Shown here: one piece after another, positions 26,189 to 34,020 of the stretch
Numbering within the stretch: position 1 is the stretch's first letter
How the letters are laid out: each line of letters opens with the position of its first letter
Source: Eubacteriales bacterium
GTDB lineage: Bacteria > Bacillota > Clostridia > Lachnospirales > Lachnospiraceae
Length of the DNA stretch: 64,000 nt
Direction of reading: 5' to 3'
Assembly (NCBI GenBank): GCA_030524715.1
Contig: JAUNGB010000001.1
Coordinates: 97,906-161,905, forward strand
Translations under genes and position numbers: made by a program
Notes under the pieces: generated by a model
What the model saw: only the letters and a program-made list of their open reading frames with translations
Database searches by the model: none
Told to the model about the DNA's origin: nothing

Positions 26189-26722
26189 TTACAACAAAGT
26201 CAGGATTTCATCTACTATTTCTTCCAATGTCTTATCCTCTGTGTTGATTCTTACCACATTCGGGTATTCGTTATTCAAATACCGCATCTGCCCATCCACG
26301 TTATGCTTCTGATGTTCCCGCATGTTTTTGTCCCGAATTAAATCATTATCTATACGGGATATAATAGTTTCTTTTTTAGCCTCAAGAATAATGTGAAGCA
26401 TGGAAATATTTTTCTTTTCAAAATAGTCCAAAAGTTCTCTTTCACATAGTTTATCCACAAGCGATACTGACACGATAGGCATCTTACCACCATTGTACAC
26501 CTTTTCTTCTAACACTTCTCTAAGTAAGTTGAGAAATTTTTGATTATAATATGGAGCAAACCCAGTAAAGATATTGTTTTGGTCATTTTGAAGAAACTCT
26601 ATCCAATATTGATCAGACTCAACATACTCAGCGTTCCTATCTGCTAGGAATTTTGCAAGTTTCTTAGCTACATGGGATTTTCCCACACCATTGGCTCCGT
26701 CTATCCAAATAATCATATTCAT
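26189..26722 (-). CDS. P-loop kinase-like NTPase (AAA_33/TmrB type)
   Basis: The 177-residue protein has a Walker A motif near the start (IIWIDGANGVGKSHVAKKL, Lys about residue 16) and the acidic strand ESDQYW that in nucleoside and shikimate-type kinases follows. A lid-like basic segment (LIRDKNMREHQKHN) occurs near residue 130. Size and layout fit small-molecule kinases such as TmrB or chloramphenicol-phosphotransferase-like proteins, some of which give drug resistance. It is cargo in the element, preceded by a short sequence repeat shared with two other cargo genes. The substrate is unknown. Confidence 0.6.
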   Translation of the reverse strand: MNMIIWIDGANGVGKSHVAKKLAKFLADRNAEYVESDQYWIEFLQNDQNNIFTGFAPYYNQKFLNLLREVLEEKVYNGGKMPIVSVSLVDKLCERELLDYFEKKNISMLHIILEAKKETIISRIDNDLIRDKNMREHQKHNVDGQMRYLNNEYPNVVRINTEDKTLEEIVDEILTLL

Positions 26723-26756
26723 TTACCCTATAATATTTATTCTCGTCCTCAACCAA

Positions 26757-26789
26757 ATTCAATTTGTTCAGTTCGTCAAACTGGAATTA
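26757..26789. repeat. Cargo-boundary repeat, copy A
   Basis: Segment upstream of the P-loop kinase gene resembling 27098-27132 and 28719-28749. Shared pieces on the minus strand are AATTCCAG, GACGAA and AAATTGAATTT. It ends about 35 bp before the start codon. Similarity was judged by eye. Confidence 0.4.
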
Positions 26790-26802
26790 ATCGAGCTGAT
26801 AG

Positions 26803-27081
26803 TTACTGTTTTCTAACACTCCATTCATCATTTTGAGTTTTTCTTTCGGCATAGTAACCGCAAGGCATATCCTTTAGAATACCAACAGAATTATCTAAGT
26901 CAAATATTGATTTTAAGGATACTAACTTTGCTTCGTCTGTTCCATGCGTTTTTCCACATAGAAATTGCCACATTCCATCATCTTCATCATGTGATACATA
27001 CAAAATAGGTTCTCCATTCTCTATTATGTGGCAACAGGTAATTGTAGCTGTATTTGGTGCGTCATAAAAAGGAAATTCCAT
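26803..27081 (-). CDS. Small immunity-like protein (Imm33/DUF2185-like pattern)
   Basis: The start is the ATG at 27081 behind AAAGGAGTGTTAGAT, giving 92 residues; a longer frame reaches back through an AT-rich repeat and is unlikely. The pattern is ATITCCHIIENGEPILYVSHDEDDGMWQFLCG, then LVSLKSIFDLDNSVGILKDMPCGYYAER. The DDGxWQFLCG block recalls Imm33/DUF2185-type proteins, often encoded singly in accessory DNA. No toxin partner is seen beside it. The assignment is tentative. Confidence 0.5.
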   Translation of the reverse strand: MEFPFYDAPNTATITCCHIIENGEPILYVSHDEDDGMWQFLCGKTHGTDEAKLVSLKSIFDLDNSVGILKDMPCGYYAERKTQNDEWSVRKQ

Positions 27082-27097
27082 ATCTAACACTCCTTTC

Positions 27098-27132
27098 AAA
27101 TTCAAATTTTTCGTCTCATCAACCTGGAATTT
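27098..27132. repeat. Cargo-boundary repeat, copy B
   Basis: Second copy of the short repeat, just upstream of the immunity-like gene, with AATTCCAG, GATGAG and AATTTGAATTTG on the minus strand. Confidence 0.4.
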
Positions 27133-27190
27133 ATTGACTTTCTTTTTTATTTCCTTCTTGCCTTGTTTTTTTCTCTTTTTACCTTGTGTT

Positions 27191-28696
27191 CTAAAGTATA
27201 TCTGCATAATATTTTCCATCAATATTGGAAAAAGTCACTTGGGTAGGGAAAAGATTTATTCCCATAGCTGCCATTCCAACAACACTGCACGCCCATTCAC
27301 TTAGTTCATTCGGAAGTCGAAAGCACTCAGATTCTCCATCTTTTAGAATTGTTACTGTTGGAATGAATTTCTTATCCACACCAACCGATAATACATCAAA
27401 AGTCTGAGAACCTTCATGTAACGGCAAAAGGAGTTGCTTCCTCGAATCAAAATATACCTTCCCACCCCTTTTATTAAAAAATGATTCTTCGTCAAAGGGA
27501 ATTACTGGCTCAAAGGGCAATTTGCATCTTCTTTGTTCAAAATACCTTGTTAATTGCTCACAAGCAAATGCATTAAAGTATTCACCTTGCATATCTATAT
27601 CAGCCCGGATCTGTTCGACAGATTCAAAATGGTTCATAAAATTAAGCAAGGCATTGAATATAACCAGATCATCCGAATAAATACCGGAGTACGATTTGTA
27701 CCAAGCTGGTTGCCATTCGCAAATAAGACGATATAGCTTTTTATAAAGCTCTAATTGAACTTCACTCAAACAAAACCAACCTGCATCAAGAATCTTTTTG
27801 TTGGTACTTTCATCAAAAGATTGGTAGCGTAAGGAATTGCACACCCCCTTCAACAGCTTAGAAATGATTCCCGCCATCATATCTGCCATACGAAGACCTG
27901 GATGCTCCGTAGAATCGGCTTCATCTGAATTATCCAGACCCATTTCACGAGCAGACTTTAGAGTTTTACTTTCTTCCTCCGCTTCACCTTCTTTATCAAT
28001 AATCAGTAAATAATTTTGTATATCTTTTTCCTGCAAATACTTATTGAACCCATCAAAAGGCATATGATAATCCCAATCAAGCTCTGGGACATCTGAAATT
28101 TCATCTAATACGAGTAAAATTTCTTGAAATGACGTCGTCTCAGCTTGCTTTAATCCCGGATTGGTTTTATTGCATTCAATCCTATCTCGGAAAAACTTCT
28201 TTAGTTCCTCTAAAAAACTTTCGGATGATTTGTAGAGGCACTTAATAATTTCCTGCGGGCGATACACAACGAGAGCCTTTGTAATGGAATACTTCATTAA
28301 GTCCGCATCAACGAGAAAACTGTTTCTGTACCCTCGAAAAACCTGTAACACAAGGTATTCGATCTTGCTGCCAACAGAAAAGTAAATATGAATATCCTCG
28401 TCAAAAAGCGATAGAAAATCATTTATAAACCGAGCATTCTGCTTGTTGAGGGAGGCAAAACCATTCTTGAATTGTTTTTGTTGAAACATCGTACTTTTAA
28501 TTTCACCATTATGATTTTTTCTGTCTGCGTACTTGGTTTCAAAAGCAGCATGCCGTTGCAAAATATCATCTTTCTCGGCTGACCATCCTACAATCATGGT
28601 CACGAAATTATCATAATAATTAGAGGCACTTACCGTCTTGTAATTAATTCTTCGGCTATGCTCAGACTCATCATAGTAGAAATTGTATTTAGACAT
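27191..28696 (-). CDS. DUF3800-like protein (RNase H-fold type) of the cargo region
   Basis: I choose the ATG at 28696, so the protein begins MSKYNFYYDESEHSRR; a longer frame from 28762 would include the cargo-boundary repeat. The N-terminal YYDESE block and the later PGLRMADMMAGIISK resemble the two acidic motifs of DUF3800 proteins, thought to have an RNase H-like fold. After about residue 330 comes an extra domain (PVIPFDEESFFNKRGGKVYFDSRK onward) absent from simple DUF3800 proteins; total length is 501 residues. Such proteins are frequent in mobile and defence regions. Nuclease activity is inferred only. Confidence 0.6.
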   Translation of the reverse strand: MSKYNFYYDESEHSRRINYKTVSASNYYDNFVTMIVGWSAEKDDILQRHAAFETKYADRKNHNGEIKSTMFQQKQFKNGFASLNKQNARFINDFLSLFDEDIHIYFSVGSKIEYLVLQVFRGYRNSFLVDADLMKYSITKALVVYRPQEIIKCLYKSSESFLEELKKFFRDRIECNKTNPGLKQAETTSFQEILLVLDEISDVPELDWDYHMPFDGFNKYLQEKDIQNYLLIIDKEGEAEEESKTLKSAREMGLDNSDEADSTEHPGLRMADMMAGIISKLLKGVCNSLRYQSFDESTNKKILDAGWFCLSEVQLELYKKLYRLICEWQPAWYKSYSGIYSDDLVIFNALLNFMNHFESVEQIRADIDMQGEYFNAFACEQLTRYFEQRRCKLPFEPVIPFDEESFFNKRGGKVYFDSRKQLLLPLHEGSQTFDVLSVGVDKKFIPTVTILKDGESECFRLPNELSEWACSVVGMAAMGINLFPTQVTFSNIDGKYYADIL

Positions 28697-28718
28697 TTTC
28701 CAACGTCCCCTTCTTATA

Positions 28719-28749
28719 AAATTCAATTTAGAAGCAACTTCCCAGGAGG
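28719..28749. repeat. Cargo-boundary repeat, copy C
   Basis: Third, most diverged copy, upstream of the DUF3800-like gene, sharing AAATTGAATTT and TCCTGGGAAG-like sequence on the minus strand with copies A and B. Confidence 0.35.
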
Positions 28750-28892
28750 TCATTTCTGCCATCTTATCCAGCCACTAAATTCAAATTTATTTAATTATAT
28801 CAAAAGCACTTCTCAAAAGGAAGCTTAATATATATCTATTCGCTGAATATATCATATCTTTAAAATATAAAGACCTAGTCACTACTATCGCT

Positions 28893-28911
28893 TTGCGACA
28901 TTGTGACGTAA
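28893..28911. repeat. parS-like palindrome, copy 3 (degenerate)
   Basis: TTGCGACA-TTG-TGACGTAA: the left half matches the consensus core and the right half has two changes. It lies in the 28763-28985 intergenic stretch beyond the parB stop, 40 bp from copy 4. Confidence 0.55.
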
Positions 28912-28944
28912 AGTTTATGATCATATTATCATTTTACAGACTAT

Positions 28945-28974
28945 GGAACCTTGTGACATTATGTCGCAAGGTCC
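28945..28974. repeat. parS-like palindrome, copy 4
   Basis: Core TTGTGACA-TTA-TGTCGCAA, flanked by GGAACC and GGTCC. It ends 12 bp before the stop codon of parB. Placement beside parAB is typical of a partition site. Confidence 0.7.
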
Positions 28975-28985
28975 CACTTACCTAG

Positions 28986-29879
28986 CTAACTGAATCCATG
29001 GCTGTCTTTCCAAGACTTCAGCAACTCAATTATTACAGCTTCAATCTGCTCTTTTGTATATTCCTGCGGAAAATAATTTCTTATTTTCTTAGAAGATATT
29101 GTGATACTCGGCATCTCCCGTCCTTTTTCCCTAGGAGACAAAATCATCATTACTCTTTCTTCTGTCAAGGTTCCCGCCCTACTCTCGTCTTTTAAAGACT
29201 CAGCCTGCGTAACCGACAAAGAAAGATTTTGCTCCACTATCACTTTGAGTACCCACTCCTGCTCTTCCCTGGCAAGATAAGATAGTTTTTCTGCCGGAAG
29301 AAGAAGGAGTTTTTTCTTATCCACATGATCCAAGAGTTCTGGAAGCAAATAGGTCAAGCGGATATACCGCTGCACGGTTCTGCCTGTCTCTTCAGCATCC
29401 TGCCCTATCAAATCTGCTGTATACCCCTCTCCTTTGACCCCCTGATGGCTCAGCGCCTCCATTTTCATACGATACGCCTTAGCTTTTTCTGATGGCAAAA
29501 GATCTTCTCTCTGAATATTGGAATCAACCATGATAATGGTAGCCTCATCATCCGTCAGTTCCCGAACAATAACCGGCATATCCAAACAGCCGGCTAGTTC
29601 ACTTGCCCGTTTTCGTCTGTGACCTGCAACAATCTCATATCCTCCCTTCTTGTCCTTGCGGACGATTCCAGGTACTAAAACCCCATACTTTTTAACACTC
29701 TCAACTGTCTCTACCATCTTGTCATCATCAAGAACACGAAACGGGTGATTTTCAAATGGATGCAGTGATTCAAGCGGCAGACGTATGATTTGGCTGTCTT
29801 CCATTTTTTCACCCTGTCCCTTACCAAACAAGTCATCATAAGAGGCAAATTGAACTTTATCCGCGCTACGCCTGCCCAT
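28986..29879 (-). CDS. parB: ParB-family partition protein
   Basis: The 297-residue protein has the ParB/Spo0J N-terminal domain: LESLHPFENHPFRV, then GIVRKDKKGGYEIVAGHRRKRASELAG (the CTPase and arginine-rich box region, residues about 60-90) and VDSNIQREDLLPSEKAKAYRMK. A helix-turn-helix region follows, covering roughly residues 125-190. It would bind a partition site and spread or clamp with CTP. It overlaps the parA stop by 14 bp, forming parAB. Palindromes with core TTGCGACA-N3-TGTCGCAA lie just past its 3' end and are its best candidate sites. Confidence 0.93.
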   Translation of the reverse strand: MGRRSADKVQFASYDDLFGKGQGEKMEDSQIIRLPLESLHPFENHPFRVLDDDKMVETVESVKKYGVLVPGIVRKDKKGGYEIVAGHRRKRASELAGCLDMPVIVRELTDDEATIIMVDSNIQREDLLPSEKAKAYRMKMEALSHQGVKGEGYTADLIGQDAEETGRTVQRYIRLTYLLPELLDHVDKKKLLLLPAEKLSYLAREEQEWVLKVIVEQNLSLSVTQAESLKDESRAGTLTEERVMMILSPREKGREMPSITISSKKIRNYFPQEYTKEQIEAVIIELLKSWKDSHGFS

Positions 29880-30654
29880 GAGTAAGCACCTCCTCCGTCA
29901 GAGCCGCATAGCCTTCGGCAGCGACCCCCCTGGGATCGTGAAGGTATATGCTTTTACCTTCTGCACTCGTTTCTGCAGCCCTTACAGACAATGGAATACA
30001 ATTTTCAAAAATGTGAATCTGGCTGCCATATGCTGCTCTCAGCTTATCGGAAATATCCTTTGCAAAATTGGTTCTGCGGTCTACCTTCGTCAGTAATATT
30101 CCTTCAATCTCAAGTTCTGGATTTAGTTGGCGGTGGACCCGACCAATGGTTTTAATAAGCTGCTGCAGTCCTTTTGCCGGCAGATAGGCCGACTCTACTG
30201 GTATCAGTACGCTGTCCGCCGCTACAAGGGCATTAATTGTCATCATTCCAAGAGATGGCATACAGTCAATCAATATGTAATCATATTGTCCCTTAAGCTC
30301 TTCGATATAGAGGCGGAGTACAGTCTCCCTGCTCATCACATTCACCAACGTAGTCTCAAGGCCAGCCAGTTCAATATTAGCAGGAAGAAAGTCTACCCCT
30401 TCCGCATGATGAAGAATCCCCTCTTTTATATCTATCGGTTTGTCATTCACCACCTTTTTCAAAACGTCCACTAAAGTCACTTCGAGGTCATCCGGTTCTT
30501 CAATTCCCAGGCTGGCAGCTAGATTTCCCTGTGGATCAGCATCAATTAAAAGAACTCTCTTCCCTTTTCTCACCAGTCCAATTCCTAAGTTTACACATGT
30601 GGTTGTCTTTCCAACTCCGCCCTTTTGATTTGCTATTGCTATTATCTTATCCAT
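29866..30654 (-). CDS. parA: ParA-family partition ATPase
   Basis: The 262-residue protein shows the deviant Walker A motif KGGVGKTTTCVNLG (residues about 11-24), switch I DADPQGNLAASLG, and the Walker B-like segment YDYILIDCMPSLGMMT. It drives positioning of the element, or of a circular intermediate, together with ParB. The ATG follows GAGGAGAAC. Length is normal. It is 41 bp downstream of the DUF6075-like gene. Confidence 0.95.
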   Translation of the reverse strand: MDKIIAIANQKGGVGKTTTCVNLGIGLVRKGKRVLLIDADPQGNLAASLGIEEPDDLEVTLVDVLKKVVNDKPIDIKEGILHHAEGVDFLPANIELAGLETTLVNVMSRETVLRLYIEELKGQYDYILIDCMPSLGMMTINALVAADSVLIPVESAYLPAKGLQQLIKTIGRVHRQLNPELEIEGILLTKVDRRTNFAKDISDKLRAAYGSQIHIFENCIPLSVRAAETSAEGKSIYLHDPRGVAAEGYAALTEEVLTHGQA

Positions 30655-30695
30655 GATGTTCTCCTCTTCATAGTAAAACTAAAAGTTATGATTAC

Positions 30696-31112
30696 TTATA
30701 CACCTCCGCAGCACTCAGGATATCTAATCTTAACCGCCTGCCAGAAGTATGGCGCATACCCACAGTAGAATAGATCCTCCACAGTATATTTTCTGCATTC
30801 AGAGAGCTGTTCTTCAGCCTCTTTATAATCATATACACTGGGAGTACCATTGCAATAAAGGTTATATGCCATTCTTACGATATGCAGGCTTCCTGTTGTC
30901 TGCCAGCCCTCATGCAGGCATTTTGTTTTAACAGTCCCCGATTTAAAATCATAAATTCGATTCACATTTTTTCTTGTATCCTCGCTAATTCCCAGACAGT
31001 AAACCAGGGCGGCGTGATATACATCCTGACATCTGCATTTTGGCAGGTACTGCACAAAGAAACGTTTATGAGCCTCATTCTTAAAAACAATGTTTGTCTT
31101 ACTATCTTCCAT
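30696..31112 (-). CDS. DUF6075-like conjugative-element protein
   Basis: The 138-residue soluble protein has the pattern FFVQYLPKCRCQDVYHAALVYCLGIS and later YTVEDLFYCGYAPYFWQAVKIRYPECC. I recall this from DUF6075 proteins near parA in clostridial elements. The start lies behind AAAGGAGACGTACCAA. A hairpin with a T-run (31147-31182) lies in its leader, as with three other genes of the element. It is the rightmost element gene that I can support. Function is unknown. Confidence 0.6.
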   Translation of the reverse strand: MEDSKTNIVFKNEAHKRFFVQYLPKCRCQDVYHAALVYCLGISEDTRKNVNRIYDFKSGTVKTKCLHEGWQTTGSLHIVRMAYNLYCNGTPSVYDYKEAEEQLSECRKYTVEDLFYCGYAPYFWQAVKIRYPECCGGV

Positions 31113-31146
31113 TTGGTACGTCTCCTTTCCTCTCTTGATAAAAGCA

Positions 31147-31182
31147 AAAAGGATATTTCCTTAATTATGGAAACATCCTTTT
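31147..31182 (-). terminator. Hairpin with U-run ahead of the DUF6075-like gene
   Basis: Arms 31147-31160 and 31169-31182 (AAAAGGATATTTCC and its partner, one G-U pair) enclose eight bases; on the minus strand the stem runs into TTTTTGCTTTT. It is about 35-70 bases upstream of the start codon, so it is attenuator-like. Confidence 0.65.
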
Positions 31183-31304
31183 AACCCAACAGTTCATTCT
31201 GTAATAAAAATATTTAATTGTTCTCTTAGCTACTTATGTCTTTTTTTCGAGTCTGCCGTCATGCCCCTAATTTAAGGGAAACTACCAGCTTACCTGATGG
31301 AGGT

Positions 31305-31324
31305 TCTTTACGAATGAAGGTCAC
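31305..31324. repeat. 20-bp direct repeat, copy 1
   Basis: TCTTTACGAATGAAGGTCAC occurs here and identically at 33657-33676. Each copy is followed 110-120 bp later by a broken uvrB fragment. The surrounding stretch 31183-31388 has no gene I can support. Confidence 0.8.
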
Positions 31325-31388
31325 CAATCCATACAGTTTACCCTGTATTTTATGTCCATATTTCCCGCCCAGTACACAATATATGGTA

Positions 31389-31712
31389 TTAGCAAATCAG
31401 CACACCATCAACTGGTTGTGGTTTTTCCTCACATGCGTAGTAGGAGACAAAGTATTCTACCGCGTTGTTGGGGAAATATTCTTTGAATTCTCCGTATAAC
31501 TGGGCTGCCAGGGTCTTATTGTGGGCGATGATCAGGGTCGGCTTGTTTAACGCCTGAATAACATTGGCCATCGTAAATGTTTTGCCGGAGCCGGTGACGC
31601 CCAGCAAGGTCTGAAATTGATTGCCTTCTTTAAATCCCCGCACCAACTCGGCAATGGCCTGGGGCTGATCGCCGGTTGGGGCGTATTCTGATACTAATTC
31701 GAAATGGTCCAT
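31389..31712 (-). pseudogene. uvrB: uvrB, 5' fragment 1
   Basis: The frame starts with its own ribosome site (AAGGAG) and encodes the true UvrB N-terminus: [19 protein letters not shown], Walker [16 protein letters not shown] and [17 protein letters not shown]. It continues to YFVSYY at about 31437, where UvrB normally reads DYYQPEAY. Here unrelated residues follow for 15 codons to a stop. Only about 93 of some 660 residues remain, so this is a fragment, not a working excinuclease subunit. The break lies at the same codons as in fragment 2 at 33791-33910. Confidence 0.85.
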
Positions 31713-32325
31713 ATATGTTTATCTCCTTCATTATAGTAGCACTCTCCCTAATATAGCTAGTTCTTTTCCCAATTCGAATTAAGAAATAGCATAATATTTG
31801 TATTTGAAGCTTTTCAAGTATTCTTCCTACATCCCCCGTTTTGAGCGTAAACTCGCAATGTTGACTTATATCTTTTGGATGTTTATCTTTAAATGTTACA
31901 TAGCACACATTGTTAACCACTTCATAAAAACATTTTGAGTGGGAAACTGCATTCCTCGTATGTCTATAAAAATTAATAGTACTCAAATCATTACTAGATT
32001 CATTATTGTATGTTGTATTCGCATTAGTAACTAAGTTTAAAAATAATTGATTAATTTCCCTCTCACATTGATCACCATAAGTTTTATCATATTTTTCAAA
32101 GATTCCTTTTGGCATTACCAGTAATACATATAAAAACATTTGCATAGTAGCAGGATTTCCAATTCCTGAAGCTTTTAATATTTTTCTAAAATTTTCATTA
32201 TTACCAGAAAATTGAAGTTTTTGAAAATATTCACTCTTTAAAAAATTATTATTACTTAATTCTCCAAGCAATGAAGTTATTGCCAATGCTTGGCACAAAA
32301 CAGATTCATTAGGTGTTAATTCCAT
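31630..32325 (-). CDS. HEPN-domain protein with R-x4-H motif
   Basis: The frame is 231 residues. The first 190 are helical and contain [12 protein letters not shown], fitting the R-x4-H signature of HEPN ribonucleases and resembling the MAE_28990/pEK499_p136 type. The last 27 residues are out-of-frame reading of the uvrB fragment, so the native C-terminus has probably been altered; a one-base shift near 31765 would give an earlier natural stop. The gene follows the DUF1016 nuclease gene by 34 bp in the same direction. A toxin, abortive-infection or defence role is inferred from the motif and partner. Confidence 0.6.
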   Translation of the reverse strand: MELTPNESVLCQALAITSLLGELSNNNFLKSEYFQKLQFSGNNENFRKILKASGIGNPATMQMFLYVLLVMPKGIFEKYDKTYGDQCEREINQLFLNLVTNANTTYNNESSNDLSTINFYRHTRNAVSHSKCFYEVVNNVCYVTFKDKHPKDISQHCEFTLKTGDVGRILEKLQIQILCYFLIRIGKRTSYIRESATIMKEINIYGPFRISIRIRPNRRSAPGHCRVGAGI

Positions 32326-32359
32326 AACATCTTTCTCCCTTTATAAAACTCATATCTCG

Positions 32360-33391
32360 TTAATCCCCCAACTTTTTAAAGTCATCCAAATTCAATTCTC
32401 TGCGAAGTTCTTCTTCTGTCGGCATATACGGCAAATATTTTGCCGCATAAATCTGTTTATTATTTTCCGGCAAAGTATAACGGACCAAAGTATCACTTTT
32501 ATCCGCACACAGAAGAATTCCAATAGGGGGATTATCTCCTTCATTCATCAATTCTCTTGTATAATAATTTACATACATCTGCATTTGTCCTATATCTTGA
32601 TGAGTCAAATCATCTACTTTTAAATCAATTAGGACAAAACATTTCAGGATATAGTTATAAAACACAAGGTCAATATAAAAATGTCTCCCATCAAAATTAA
32701 TATGTTTCTGACGTGCTACAAATGAAAATCCTCTTCCCAACTCTAATAAAAACTTCTGTAAATGATTAATTAGAGCTTGTTCTAAATCACTTTCATAAAA
32801 ATGTTCATTTGCCGGTAAATTAAGAAATTCAAGTACATATGGATCTTTAACAATTGACTCATATTCTGGTTTAGGTTCTACTACCTCAATTTCCTTAGCG
32901 ACACTTTCTTTGTCATGGCTTGCGAGAATACGCTGATAAAACATCGTATTAATCTGACGTTCTAATTGTCTTACACTCCACCCTGCTTTCACAGCCTCTT
33001 TAGCATAAAATTCCCGCGCTGTTTCATCTGTTACTCTCATTAATTTAATATAATGCGACCAGCTCAATTCGGGAGACAGTGTCTCTCGAATTGGAAACAT
33101 CAAATAAAAACGTCTCATATTTCTAAGATTCGTTATATCAAATCCTTTTCCAAATTCTGCTGTCAATTTTTTAGATATATACTGTAATAGCTGTTTACCA
33201 TATGTCGCACGTTCATTTTCACCACATGCATGATAAATCTGTTCGCCGATTTCCCAATATGCATTTACCATTGCGTAATTAACGGTTGCTTTAACTTTAT
33301 TTTGTGCATTTATAATATATCCACGAATGGATAAATACATTTCTTCTTGTTTTTGTTCAGCAAAAAGTAATTCTTTTTCCTGTTTCTTCAC
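32360..33391 (-). CDS. DUF1016 (YhcG-type) PD-(D/E)XK nuclease-domain protein
   Basis: The 343-residue protein has the DUF1016 N-terminal helical domain: VNYAMVNAYWEIGEQIYH, and GFDITNLRNMRRFYLMFPI, then WSHYIKLMRV. The C-terminal PDDEXK-like domain contains FYIDLVFYNYILKCFVLIDLK, whose Asp and Asp-x-Lys are the likely catalytic residues, and later GILLCADKSD. Length is normal. Homologues are common beside restriction-modification and other defence genes. Here it forms an operon with a HEPN protein, both set between broken uvrB fragments. Confidence 0.85.
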   Translation of the reverse strand: MKKQEKELLFAEQKQEEMYLSIRGYIINAQNKVKATVNYAMVNAYWEIGEQIYHACGENERATYGKQLLQYISKKLTAEFGKGFDITNLRNMRRFYLMFPIRETLSPELSWSHYIKLMRVTDETAREFYAKEAVKAGWSVRQLERQINTMFYQRILASHDKESVAKEIEVVEPKPEYESIVKDPYVLEFLNLPANEHFYESDLEQALINHLQKFLLELGRGFSFVARQKHINFDGRHFYIDLVFYNYILKCFVLIDLKVDDLTHQDIGQMQMYVNYYTRELMNEGDNPPIGILLCADKSDTLVRYTLPENNKQIYAAKYLPYMPTEEELRRELNLDDFKKLGD

Positions 33392-33790
33392 GTGACACCT
33401 TTCCTTTCAGATTTCTTTCTACTTTAATTATGCAGACATTATCTGCGCAATTATCCATACGGTATTAAATTCGCTACATGCGTGTAGCTTTTTCATTTTC
33501 CATAGTCATTTCCACATTACACGAATACAGATCACAAAATTCAATCATCACCCGATATTACCTAGTCCACACTTTCTTATTTTTTGTGCACAAACAGATA
33601 TAATTTTAGATACATTTTTCCCATCATAAAGAAATAAAAAACTTGTCTATTCTGACTCTTTACGAATGAAGGTCACTAAACGCATTCAATCCAGCTAATT
33701 CTATCCCGTCCATTCAATCCATATAGTCCACAAAATATGGGGTAAACAACAACAAATAACACTAAATAGCAAGTCTGAACTCCCCAACGC
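33392..33790. other. Non-coding stretch with second 20-bp repeat
   Basis: AT-rich intergenic stretch upstream of the DUF1016 gene. It holds the second TCTTTACGAATGAAGGTCAC copy (33657-33676). No gene, RNA or clear promoter box is seen. Confidence 0.5.
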
Positions 33791-33910
33791 TTAGTAGGAT
33801 ACAAAATATTCAACCGCGTTCTCCAGGAGCATCCCCTTAAATTCGCCATAGAGCTGTCCCGCCAACGTCTTATTGTAGGCGATGATCAGGGTCGGCTTAT
33901 TCAGCGCCTG
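33791..33910 (-). pseudogene. uvrB: uvrB, internal fragment 2
   Basis: On the minus strand this encodes [19 protein letters not shown] and then [14 protein letters not shown] before a stop. It matches residues about 50-90 of UvrB and overlaps the content of fragment 1 (31389-31712), with several substitutions. It has no start. It breaks at nearly the same base as fragment 1 (TCCTACTA), which suggests a preferred breakpoint. Confidence 0.75.
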
Positions 33911-33983
33911 TTGCAGTAATCATATCGTATTATTTTCAACGTCACATTTTATTTGGATTTCAATTATATCATATGCAACAAAA

Positions 33984-34020
33984 AAAGTACAGAGCAAATC
34001 GAACCTTTGTTCTGTACTTT
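33984..34020. terminator. Bidirectional terminator-like hairpin
   Basis: AAAGTACAGA and TCTGTACTTT form a perfect outer stem, extended inward by GCAAA/TTTGT, with a 7-base loop and A- or T-runs outside. The rest of 33911-34308 holds nothing I recognise. Confidence 0.7.

Noticed and set aside
33500-33700. Possible CRISPR-like repetition around the two TCTTTACGAATGAAGGTCAC copies
   Set aside because: Only two copies, 2.3 kb apart, with no regular spacers.
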